DNA of 64,000 nt from Roseicyclus sp. (lineage in GTDB: Bacteria > Pseudomonadota > Alphaproteobacteria > Rhodobacterales > Rhodobacteraceae): positions 82,244 through 146,243 of the forward strand of contig JAGYJU010000016.1 in NCBI GenBank assembly GCA_018401965.1, in the 5' to 3' direction. The notes below the pieces were generated by a model. It ran no database searches. It was not told where the DNA came from and was given only the letters and a program-made list of their open reading frames with translations. The first letter of the stretch is position 1. Every line of letters begins with the position of its first letter. A program made the translations under genes and the position numbers. Positions 44,041-54,520 of this stretch are shown one piece after another.

Positions 44041-44085
44041 GCGAATCAGTGATTCGCCCTACATAACTTGCAGTAGCAACGATTC
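44041..44085. promoter_or_regulatory. Three GANTC sites in the dnaG-rpoD gap
   Basis: GAATC (44043-44047) and GATTC (44051-44055) form the palindrome GCGAATCAGTGATTCGC; a third GATTC lies at 44081-44085. GANTC is the CcrM methylation site in alphaproteobacteria. A role in rpoD timing is inference. Confidence 0.45.
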
Positions 44086-44141
44086 GACGGGCTGTACGCC
44101 TTGTCGGGTTCCCGCCACGAACCGCCAAAGGACGCCCGCCC

Positions 44142-46136
<1,995 letters not shown>

Positions 46137-46144
46137 CGCCAAAA

Positions 46145-46170
46145 TGGGTGTCCCTTGCGTGGGACACCCA
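46145..46170 (+). terminator. Hairpin after rpoD
   Basis: 10-bp perfect stem TGGGTGTCCC / GGGACACCCA, loop TTGCGT, 9 bases after the rpoD stop. No U-run follows, so Rho-independent termination is uncertain. Confidence 0.5.
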
Positions 46171-46275
46171 CCGCCCCAACAACAGCAAGGGCTTCCAGAG
46201 GCGTTTTTACAATTTGTAAAGATTTGGGGCGCAGGCCGGGGTTTCGGCGGGCGTGTTTGGGGGCAGATTGCCATT

Positions 46276-46298
46276 GGTGGGCAGATTGCCCACCCTAC
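46276..46298 (-). repeat. REP-type element overlapping the meaB stop
   Basis: Minus strand GTAG followed by hairpin GGTGGGCAATCTGCCCACC. The TAG inside GTAG (46295-46297) is the stop codon of meaB. A partial second copy GGCAATCTGCCCCC follows. Confidence 0.65.
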
Positions 46299-47281
46299 AG
46301 TTTGGCGAGCATTTGGGCGGCCGCCGCATCGGGGGTGATGTCGCCGCGGGCCACGGCGCGGGCGGCGTCGGCCATGGCGGATTTCACCGCCGGATCGCGC
46401 TTCAGCCGCGCCAACAGACCTTCGCGCACCTCTTGGTCGAACCAATGTGCCGCCTGTTCGGCGCGCCGCCGGTCCCACCACCCCTGGTCCCGTCGCCAGC
46501 GCGCCAGCGCCTGCATGTCGTCCCAGGCGCCTTCGATCCCGTCGCCAGTCATCGCCGACACGGGCAGCGCCTTGGGAAAACCATCGGGGTCTTGCGGGCG
46601 TTTGCGCAAGAGCCGCAGCGCGCCCGCGTAATCGGCGACGGTGCGGGTGGCCGCCGGTTTCAGATCGCCATCGGCCTTGTTGACCAGGATGATGTCGGCC
46701 ATTTCCATGATGCCGCGCTTGACGCCCTGCAATTCGTCGCCGCCCGCAGGCGCCAGGAGCAGCACGAAGATATCGCACATTTCCGCGACCATGGTTTCGG
46801 ATTGGCCGACGCCCACGGTTTCGATCAGCACCACGTCAAACCCCGCCGCCTCGCAGATCGCCACCGCCTCGCGCGTGCGGCGCGTGACACCCCCCAGGTG
46901 CGTGGCCGAGGGCGAAGGCCGGATGAAGGCCGAGGGTTCCCGCGCCAAGCGGTCCATCCGCGTCTTGTCGCCAAGGATCGATCCGCCCGAGCGCGCGGAA
47001 CTGGGATCGACGGCCAGAACCGCCACCCGCAGGCCGGCCTGCACCAACCCCATGCCAAAGGCTTCGACAAAGGTGGATTTGCCCACCCCCGGCGTGCCCG
47101 ACAGCCCGATGCGCAGCGCCTGTCGCCCATGGCCGCGCAGGGCTTCGATCAGGGCGGTCGCCTCGGCCCGGTGATCGGGGCGGGTGCTTTCGGCCAAGGT
47201 CACAGCCCGGGCCAGCGCACGGCGGTCGCCCGCAAGGATGCGGGGCGCAAGATCGGCGGCGGTGGGGCTGTGATCCGTCAT
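46295..47281 (-). CDS. meaB: Methylmalonyl-CoA mutase-associated GTPase MeaB
   Basis: Protein of 328 residues. G1 [19 protein letters not shown], the switch region [21 protein letters not shown]3 [12 protein letters not shown] and G4 ILVNKAD are all present. It loads and protects the B12 cofactor of methylmalonyl-CoA mutase (or ethylmalonyl-CoA mutase). The mutase genes are not in the window. The start is ATG 47281 ([11 protein letters not shown]). Its last codons run into a REP-type repeat. Confidence 0.93.
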   Translation of the reverse strand: MTDHSPTAADLAPRILAGDRRALARAVTLAESTRPDHRAEATALIEALRGHGRQALRIGLSGTPGVGKSTFVEAFGMGLVQAGLRVAVLAVDPSSARSGGSILGDKTRMDRLAREPSAFIRPSPSATHLGGVTRRTREAVAICEAAGFDVVLIETVGVGQSETMVAEMCDIFVLLLAPAGGDELQGVKRGIMEMADIILVNKADGDLKPAATRTVADYAGALRLLRKRPQDPDGFPKALPVSAMTGDGIEGAWDDMQALARWRRDQGWWDRRRAEQAAHWFDQEVREGLLARLKRDPAVKSAMADAARAVARGDITPDAAAAQMLAKL

Positions 47282-47400
47282 CAGGGGGTCGTCTTTCCTG
47301 CGTAAGCCATGCGGAGCGGCGCAAGCCGCCCCGGTTCTGCTTTCTGCCCCGGCCCGGCGGGGCCTGTCCAGTGCCCTGACCGGCCAATCGCCGAGGTCCG

Positions 47401-48129
47401 ATGCCACGCCCGACCGCCCTGCCCCTGCCGCGTCTGTTCCGGGGTGTCGCCCTGTGGCTGGGCTTGTGCGCAGCGGCCTGGCCTGTGGCCGCGCAGGACC
47501 AGGCCCGGTTCAACGTGCTGGTGCGCGGGCTGTCGGTGGCCGAGATCGCCTTGGCCACGCAGGAGGTCGGCGCAGCCTATGCCCTGGCCGGACAGGTGCG
47601 CGCAACCGGGCTGGCGGCGGTCTTTGCCCAGGTGCGGTTCCAGATGCAGGCCGAGGGGGTGCTGCGCGACGGCCGGCCCCACCCCCGCCGCTATGCCGAG
47701 GATGTCGACACCGGGCGCCGCGCATCGCGGGTAGAGCTGGCCTTTGCCGAGGGCCTGCCCCGGATCCTGGCCCAAAGCCCGCCCCCCGGCCCCGAGGCGG
47801 TCGCCCCCGATGCGGCACGCGGCACCGTCGACCCGCTGTCGGCGCTGTGGCATGTGCTGCGCGGGGGCGATCCGCCCTGCGACTGGCGCTTGCCGGTTTA
47901 CGATGGCGCGCGGCGATCAGAGATCGGGCTGGGCCCGGCAAGCGGGCTTGGCCCGATCACCTGTAGCGGTCACTACACCCGCGTCGCGGGGTTTTCGGCA
48001 AGCGACATGGCGGAACGCCACAGCTTTCCCTTTACCGCGACCTATCGGGCCCAGGACGGGGCTTTCGTGTTGACGGAGGTGGCGGCCATGTCTCTGTTGG
48101 GCCCGATCCGCATCGTCAGACGAGACTGA
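47401..48129 (+). CDS. DUF3108 domain periplasmic protein
   Basis: Protein of 242 residues with a signal peptide (about 1-32, ending [11 protein letters not shown]), then a beta-rich domain: [34 protein letters not shown]. The pattern fits DUF3108, a family of periplasmic proteins of unknown role thought to be linked to envelope lipids. Divergent from meaB; followed 7 bases later by hrpB. Confidence 0.82.
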   Translation: MPRPTALPLPRLFRGVALWLGLCAAAWPVAAQDQARFNVLVRGLSVAEIALATQEVGAAYALAGQVRATGLAAVFAQVRFQMQAEGVLRDGRPHPRRYAEDVDTGRRASRVELAFAEGLPRILAQSPPPGPEAVAPDAARGTVDPLSALWHVLRGGDPPCDWRLPVYDGARRSEIGLGPASGLGPITCSGHYTRVAGFSASDMAERHSFPFTATYRAQDGAFVLTEVAAMSLLGPIRIVRRD

Positions 48130-48136
48130 ACCGCCC

Positions 48137-50541
48137 TTGCCCCTGCCCATCGACGACATCCTGCCCGCCCTGTGCGCGGCCCTGGCGACCCATGGCCGCG
48201 CCGTGCTGCAAGCGCCACCCGGCGCGGGCAAGACAACCGGTGTGCCGCCCGCGCTGCTGGATCAGGTCACGGGCCGGATCGTGATGCTGGAACCCCGGCG
48301 GCTGGCGGCGCGGGCCGCCGCCGAACGCATGGCCGATGTGAGGGGCGAGGCGGTGGGGCAAACGGTGGGCTACCGCATCAGGGGTGACAGCGCCGTGTCG
48401 GAGGCGACCCGGATCGAGGTGGTGACCGAGGGCATCCTGACCCGGATGGTGCAAGATGACCCGGACCTGCCGGGGGTGGGGCTGGTGATTTTCGACGAAT
48501 TCCACGAACGGTCGCTGAATGCCGACCTGGGCCTTGCCCTGGCCTGGGAGGTGCGCCAGGCGCTGCGCCCCGATCTGGGGGTGTTGGTGATGTCGGCCAC
48601 GCTGGACGCGGCACCGGTGGCCGCGATGCTGGATGATGCGCCCTTGCTGACCTCGCAGGGGCGCGCCTTTCCGGTGGAAACGCGGTATCTGGACCGGCCC
48701 TTGCCCAAGGACCAACGGCTGGAAGACGCGGTGGCGGCACAGGTTCTGACCGCCATGGCCGAAGTGCCGGGCGGGTGCCTGGTGTTCCTGCCCGGCGAGG
48801 GCGAAATCCACCGGGTGGCGGCGCGGCTGCACGGCGCCCTGCCCGGCGATGTGGCGCTGCACCTGCTGTTTGGCGCGATGAAGATCGAGGATCAGCGCGA
48901 AGCGATCCGGCCCGCCGCCACGGGCCGCAAGCTGGTGCTGGCGACGGCCATCGCGGAAACATCGCTGACCATCGAGGATGTGCGGATCGTGATCGATGCG
49001 GGCCGCGCGCGACGGGCGCGGTTCGATCCGGGGTCGGGCATGTCGCGGCTGGTCACCGAACCCGTCAGCCGGGCCGAGGCCGATCAGCGGCGCGGCCGCG
49101 CGGGCCGGGTGGCGCCGGGGGTCTGTTACCGGATGTGGACCAAGGGGGCCGAGGGCGCGCTGCCCGCCTTTCCGCCCGCCGAGATCGAGGCCGCCGACCT
49201 TGCAGGGCTGGCGCTGGAACTGGCACTTTGGGGCGGGCAAGACGGGTTGGTCTTCCTGACGCCACCGCCCACGGGCGCCTTGGGCGAGGCGCGCGCGCTG
49301 TTGGCGGGATTGGGCGCGCTGGATTCGGCCGGGCGGATCACGGATCATGGCCGGGCCTTGGCGCGGCTGCCGCTGCACCCAGGCTTGGGCACATGCTGCG
49401 CCGGGGGCGCGGGGGCGGCGCGTCTGGCGGCGCTTTTGGCCGAACGTGACCCGCTGCGCGGGCAGGGGGCGGACCTGATGCTGCGGCTGCGCGCGCTGGA
49501 TGATCCGGGCGGCATGGGGGCGGACAGGGGGGCCGTGGCCCGCATTCGCGACGAGGCGCGGCGGTTGAAACGCTACGAAGCGGGGCCGGCGCTGTCGCCC
49601 GGCGCACAACTGGCGCTGGCCTATCCGGACCGGATCGGGCTGAGGCGTGCGGGCGATGCGCCGCGCTATGTGCTGTCGGGCGGCGCGGGGGCGGTCTTGC
49701 CCGAGGGCGACAGCCTGGCAGGCCAGCGCCTGATCGTGGCCAGCGATCTGGACGGCGACCGGCGCGAGGCGCGGGTGCGCCAGGCCCTGCCGCTCACCGA
49801 GGCGGAGCTGCGCGCGGTCTGCGGCGACGCGATCGGCTGGGTCGATCATTGCGCCTGGTCACGGCGGCACCGCCGGGTGGAGACGCGGCAACAGGAACGG
49901 CTGGGCGCGCTGGTGCTGGATGATCGCGCCTGGCGCGACGCCCCGCCGAGGCGGTGGCGGCGGCGCTGATGGAAGGCATCCGCGATCTGGGGATCGGCAC
50001 GCTGAACTGGTCGGACCGGGCGCGGCTGTTGCGCGCGCGCATCCGGGTGGCGGGCGTGGCCGATGTGTCGGACGCGGCCCTTTTGGCGGGGCTGGAGGAC
50101 TGGGCGCTGCCCTGGCTCGGCACCGAGCGCAGCGCCGCCGACCTGGGCCGGTTCGACCCCGCGGGGCCGCTGGAGACCTGGTTGGGCCGCGATGCCATGG
50201 CCGAGGTCAACCGGCTCGCGCCGCCCGCCTGGCAAAGCCCCCTTGGCCGGTCCATCGCCATCGATTACTCCGGCGATGTGCCCGAGGTGGCGCTGCGCCT
50301 GCAAGAGGTGTTCGGGACAACGGTTCATCCGGTCGTGGGGCCGGACCGGGTGCCGCTGAAGATGGTGCTGTTGTCGCCGGCCGGCCGGCCGGTGCAGGTC
50401 ACGACGGATGTGCCGGGCTTCTGGGACGGATCCTATGCCGATGTGCGCAAGGAGATGCGCGCGCGCTACCCGCGCCATCCCTGGCCCGATGACCCGCGCG
50501 GTGCAGATCCCACCTTGCGGGCAAAGCCGCGCGGGCGGTAG
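48137..50541 (+). pseudogene. hrpB: ATP-dependent helicase HrpB, frameshifted near 49946
   Basis: DEAH-type helicase of about 802 residues in two frames. First frame: APPGAGKTTG (Walker A), IFDEFHERSLNADLG (motif II), MSATLDAAPV (III), ETSLTIEDVRIVIDAG (V) and DQRRGRAGRV (VI). The second frame carries the HrpB C-terminal domain (LPWLGTERSAADL, then HPWPDDPR). They meet at GACGCCCCGCCGAGG, where one C is missing: restoring CCCGAG gives APPEAVAAALMEG. Either a real disruption or a base-call error. The TTG start at 48137 is weak but matches the family N terminus. Confidence 0.9.
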
Positions 50542-50547
50542 GCGGTA

Positions 50548-50611
50548 GCGTGGGGGCGCTGCCCCCACGCCCGTTCCGGGCCCCCCCGGGATATTTGGAA
50601 AACGAAGAAGG
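50548..50611 (+). repeat. Hairpin/GGGATATTT module, copy B
   Basis: Hairpin GCGTGGGGGC-GCT-GCCCCCACGC (50548-50570) then CCCGGGATATTTGG AAAACGAAGAAGGA to 50611. The AAGGA at its end serves as ribosome site for the selD start at 50619. Confidence 0.8.
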
Positions 50612-50618
50612 ACAGGCA

Positions 50619-52748
50619 ATGCGCGAAGCGGTCGTGCCACTGGTCAAGGAACTGGTGCTTGTGGGTGGCGGCCATGCCCATGCGCTGGTGCTGCGCCGCT
50701 GGGGGATGCGGCCTGTGCCGGGTGTGCGGCTGACGCTGATCAACCCCGGACCAAGCGCGCCCTACACCGGCATGTTGCCGGGCCATATCGCGGGCCATTA
50801 CAGCCGCGACGCGCTGGAGATCGACCTGGTGCGGCTGGCGCGGTTCGCGGGGGCGCGGCTGATCCTTGGGGCGGTCGATGGGATCGACCCGGTGGCGCGG
50901 CGCGTGTCGGTGCCGGGGCGCGCGCCGATGGCCTATGACCTCTTGTCGCTGGATATCGGCATCACTTCCGACATGGCCGGTTTGCCGGGCTTTGCCGAAC
51001 ATGGGGTGGCGGCCAAGCCGCTGGCGGGGTTTGCCGACCGCTGGGCGGCGTTTTGCGCGGCCGACGGCCCGGCGCGGATCGCGGTGATCGGCGGCGGCGT
51101 GGCGGGGGTGGAATTGGCGCTGGCCATGGCGGAACGGATGCGGGCCATGGGCCGCGCGGCGCAGATTTCGGTGATCGACCGGGGCGTGGTCGCGGCCGGT
51201 TTGGCAGCGCATGCGCGGCTGATCGCGGCGCTGGAAGGCTACGGGATCGCGCGGATCGAGGGGGCAACGCCCCTGCGCGTGACGGCGGATGCGGTGCATC
51301 TGGACGATGGGCGGGCCATCCCCGCCGACCTGGTCGTGGGGGCGGCGGGGGCCGTGCCGCACCCCTGGCTGGCCGGGTGCGGGATGGAGATGCAGGGCGG
51401 GTTCCTGGTGGTCGACGACCAGTTGCGGTCGGTCAGCCACCCCGAGATCCTTGGCGCGGGCGATTGCGTGCATCTGCGCCATGCGCCACGCCCCAAGGCC
51501 GGCGTCTACGCGGTGCGCGCCGCCCCGGTGCTGGCCTGGAACCTGCGCGCCGAGCTGGTGGGCGCGGCCCGGCGGCGGTTCCGGCCACAGCGCGATTTCC
51601 TCAAGCTGGTGTCGCTTGGGGCGAAAAGCGCCTTGGCCGAAAGGGGCGGCCTTGTGCTTGCAGGGCCGATGATGTGGCGCTGGAAAGACCGGATCGACCA
51701 ACGCTTCATGGACAAGTTTCGCCACCTGCCCGAGATGGCGCGCCCCCTGCCCCCCAAGGGGGCGGCGTGCGGGGTGGCGCAGGAACTGGCCAGGCCCGCG
51801 CCCTGCGGCGGCTGCGGCGCCAAGCTGGGCGCGGGGGCGCTGAGCGGGGTCCTGGGCGGCCAGCCCGGCGATGACGCGGCGGTGGTCCAGGTGGGCGGTG
51901 CGCGGCAGGTGATATCGACGGACCATTTGCGCGGCTTCGCGGAAGACCCCGCGCTGGTGGCGCGCGCGGCGGCGGTGCATGCCATGGGCGATATCTGGGC
52001 CATGGGCGCGCGACCGCAGACAGCGCTGGCGAGCGTGATCTTGCCGCGCATGGCCGCGCGGATGCAGGGCGCCTGGCTCGACGAGGTGATGGCGGCGGCG
52101 CAAGCGGTCTTTGCCCCCGAGGGCGTGACGGTGGTGGGCGGCCATTCGTCGATGGGGGCGGAATTGACACTGGGCTTTACGGTCACCGGGGTGCTGGAAC
52201 GCGACCCGGTCACGCTGGCGGGGGCGGTCGCGGGCGACGCCCTGATCCTGAGCCGGGGGATCGGCACCGGCGTGGTGCTGGCGGGCGAGATGCGGCTGCG
52301 CGCGCGGCGACGAGGTGGCGGCGACCTGGGACCAGATGGGCAGGCCGCAGGGGCAGGCGGCCGCGATCCTGCGCGCTGCGCCCATGCGATGACGGATGTG
52401 ACGGGCTTTGGCCTTGCCGGGCATCTGGGCAATATCTGTGCCGCGTCCGGGCTTGGGGCCGAGGTGGCGCTGGCCGCCGTGCCGCTCTTGCCCGGCGCGC
52501 TGCGCCTGTCGGGGATCGGGGTACGATCCACCTTGTGGGACCAGAACCGCGCCGCATTGGCGGGCCGGGTGGTGGTGCCGGACACGGCGCTTGGCGCGCT
52601 GGTCTTTGACCCGCAGACGGCGGGCGGGTTTCTGGCCGCCGTGCCCGCGGACCAGGCCGGTGGTCTGGTTGCGGATTTGCGCGCCGCGGGCTTTGACGCG
52701 GCGCGGATCGGGCAGATGCGCGCCGCACCAGGGATGGTGTTTGCCTAA
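50619..52748 (+). CDS. selD: Fused FAD/NAD oxidoreductase - selenide, water dikinase (SelD)
   Basis: Protein of 709 residues. Residues 1-370: pyridine-nucleotide-disulfide oxidoreductase like type II NADH dehydrogenases (LVLVGGGHAHALVLRRWGMR, AVIGGGVAGVELALAMAE, AGDCVHLRHA). From about 390 to the end: SelD, with PCGGCGAKLG (catalytic Cys/Lys), GDDAAVVQV, STDHLRGFAEDP, AMGDIWAMGARP and MTDVTGFGLAGHLGN. SelD makes selenophosphate for selenocysteine or selenouridine; the fused reductase is a known arrangement. Residues encoded at 52299-52383 are out of frame relative to the family (see findings), although the whole ORF stays open. No other sel gene is near. Confidence 0.9.
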   Translation: MREAVVPLVKELVLVGGGHAHALVLRRWGMRPVPGVRLTLINPGPSAPYTGMLPGHIAGHYSRDALEIDLVRLARFAGARLILGAVDGIDPVARRVSVPGRAPMAYDLLSLDIGITSDMAGLPGFAEHGVAAKPLAGFADRWAAFCAADGPARIAVIGGGVAGVELALAMAERMRAMGRAAQISVIDRGVVAAGLAAHARLIAALEGYGIARIEGATPLRVTADAVHLDDGRAIPADLVVGAAGAVPHPWLAGCGMEMQGGFLVVDDQLRSVSHPEILGAGDCVHLRHAPRPKAGVYAVRAAPVLAWNLRAELVGAARRRFRPQRDFLKLVSLGAKSALAERGGLVLAGPMMWRWKDRIDQRFMDKFRHLPEMARPLPPKGAACGVAQELARPAPCGGCGAKLGAGALSGVLGGQPGDDAAVVQVGGARQVISTDHLRGFAEDPALVARAAAVHAMGDIWAMGARPQTALASVILPRMAARMQGAWLDEVMAAAQAVFAPEGVTVVGGHSSMGAELTLGFTVTGVLERDPVTLAGAVAGDALILSRGIGTGVVLAGEMRLRARRRGGGDLGPDGQAAGAGGRDPARCAHAMTDVTGFGLAGHLGNICAASGLGAEVALAAVPLLPGALRLSGIGVRSTLWDQNRAALAGRVVVPDTALGALVFDPQTAGGFLAAVPADQAGGLVADLRAAGFDAARIGQMRAAPGMVFA

Positions 52749-53176
52749 AGCGACCGGTCCAGTTTCGTGGACAGGTGGATCAGGCTTTCAGAGGATCTGA
52801 CGCCCTCGATTTCACCGATCCGGTCCAGCACGGCATCGAGCGCCGTGGTGGTCGGCGCCCCGACCTCGAGCAACAGGTCGACGCGGCCCGAAATGGTGTG
52901 GATGCGTTCCACTTCGGCCACGGCCTTGAGCCGGGCGAGGATGGCGGGCTGGCTGCGCGGGTCGATCGAGACCAGCACGCTGGCGCGGATGCGGCCCAGG
53001 CGCAGCGCCTCGCCCAGACGCAGGGTGTAGCCCGCGATGATGCCCGAGGTTTCCAGCCGTTCCAACCGCGCCTGCGCGGTGGAGCGCGCCACCCGCAGCT
53101 TGCGCGCGATGACGGCGACCGACAACCGGGCATCGCCCGCCAGAAGCTGAAGAATGTCGCGATCCAGATCGTCCAT
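52745..53176 (-). CDS. Lrp/AsnC family transcriptional regulator
   Basis: Protein of 143 residues. N-terminal winged helix (LDRDILQLLAGDARLSVAVI and ARSTAQARLERLETSGII) and C-terminal RAM ligand domain (SVLVSIDPRSQPAILARL, SGRVDLLLEVGAPTTTALD). It is divergent from the PLP decarboxylase gene and very likely regulates it. Its stop overlaps the selD stop by 4 bases, tail to tail. Confidence 0.92.
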   Translation of the reverse strand: MDDLDRDILQLLAGDARLSVAVIARKLRVARSTAQARLERLETSGIIAGYTLRLGEALRLGRIRASVLVSIDPRSQPAILARLKAVAEVERIHTISGRVDLLLEVGAPTTTALDAVLDRIGEIEGVRSSESLIHLSTKLDRSL

Positions 53177-53300
53177 GCCACCAGTTTGCCATGTCAGACG
53201 GTGTAATTGACAGGATATTCAGGCGTTTTGCACAAAATGACCAGAGAATTCGCCGGAATTTCGCAGCATTCTAGGGGGGCAAGACGAAAGGACCGCTGCA

Positions 53301-54488
53301 ATGACCCTCGCACGCCCCCTTTTTGCGACGCCGCGCAGCTATCTCGTGGCGACAACCCCCGATGAGCCGGTTCTGTTCCTGTCGCCCGAGGCGCTGCACC
53401 GGGCCGCGCGGGTGTTTCGCGACGGGTTCGCGGGGCTTGTCACCTATGCGGTCAAGGCCAATCCGGCGCCTGTTGTGCTCGACAATCTGTTGGCTGCAGG
53501 CGTCAGCGCCTTTGACGTGGCATCGCCCGCCGAAATCGCCCTGATCCGGGCCCGCGCGCCCAAGGCGGTGCTGCATTACAACAACCCGGTGCGCTCGCAG
53601 GGTGAAATCGGGGCGGCGGTGGCGGCCGATGTCGCCTCCTTCAGCGTGGATGACCGGGGCGAATTGCACAAGCTGGCAGAGCAGGTGCCGCGCGGGCGCG
53701 AAATCGCGGTGCGCTTCAAGCTGCCGGTTGCAGGAGCCCGCTATGATTTCGGGGACAAGTTCGGCGCAACGCCCAAGTCCGCCGCGGGTCTTTTGGCCGA
53801 GGTGGCGCGGCTGGGCTATCGCCCGGGCTTGAGCTTTCACCCCGGCACGCAATGCACCGACCCCGAGGCCTGGGCCAGCTACATCGCCTGTGCCCGCGAT
53901 ATCGCGGCGGCGGCGGGGGTGACGCTGGCGCGGCTGAATGTCGGCGGCGGGTTCCCGGCCCGGCGGATGCTGGGCGACACCCCGGCGCTAGGGGCGGTTT
54001 TCACCACCATCGCGCGGGCCACGCAGGCGGCATTTGGCGCGCAGGCGCCCGATCTGGTCTGCGAACCGGGGCGCGCCATGGTGTCCGAGGCGGGCCAACT
54101 TGCGGTGCGGGTCAAGGCGATCAAGCAAAATGGGCAGGTCTATCTGAACGATGGCATCTACGGCGCATTGGCCGAACAGCCGATCATGGGCATGACCGAC
54201 CGGCTTGCGGTGATGGCGCCCGATGGCACGCCGCGCCGGGGCGGGGTGCGGGCTTGCGTGCTCTGGGGGCCGACCTGCGACAGCCTCGACCGGATCCCCG
54301 GCACGGTACCCTTGCCCGATGACATTGCAGATGGCGATTACATCGTGATCGGCGGCATGGGGGCCTATGCGGCGGCCACGGTGACCCGGTTCAACGGCTA
54401 TGGCGCACACCGGTTGGTGAGCGTTCGGTCGCTGGACACCCCCATTGCGCACTGGACACCACGGCCAGCCTGCCTAGTGTCCCCCTGA
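53301..54488 (+). CDS. Type III PLP-dependent decarboxylase (ornithine/diaminopimelate decarboxylase family)
   Basis: Protein of 395 residues with the alanine-racemase-fold barrel. The PLP Lys is in TYAVKANPAPVVLDNLL (about residue 53), followed by DVASPAEIALIR, HPGTQCTDPEAW, the glycine loop NVGGGFPARRM, and VCEPGRAMV. The C-terminal active-site cysteine motif is LWGPTCDSLDRI. These fit ornithine decarboxylase-like enzymes; lysine or carboxynorspermidine activity is possible. Divergent Lrp gene suggests amino-acid-responsive control. AAAGGA lies 9 bases before ATG 53301. Confidence 0.88.
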   Translation: MTLARPLFATPRSYLVATTPDEPVLFLSPEALHRAARVFRDGFAGLVTYAVKANPAPVVLDNLLAAGVSAFDVASPAEIALIRARAPKAVLHYNNPVRSQGEIGAAVAADVASFSVDDRGELHKLAEQVPRGREIAVRFKLPVAGARYDFGDKFGATPKSAAGLLAEVARLGYRPGLSFHPGTQCTDPEAWASYIACARDIAAAAGVTLARLNVGGGFPARRMLGDTPALGAVFTTIARATQAAFGAQAPDLVCEPGRAMVSEAGQLAVRVKAIKQNGQVYLNDGIYGALAEQPIMGMTDRLAVMAPDGTPRRGGVRACVLWGPTCDSLDRIPGTVPLPDDIADGDYIVIGGMGAYAAATVTRFNGYGAHRLVSVRSLDTPIAHWTPRPACLVSP

Positions 54489-54520
54489 CCGTGACACCAT
54501 GACCGCAAGGGGCCAACGTG

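Noticed and set aside
53177..53300. speF-type regulatory RNA before the ornithine decarboxylase-like gene
   Set aside because: The gap is only 124 bases, far shorter than the known speF leader, and no such fold is evident.
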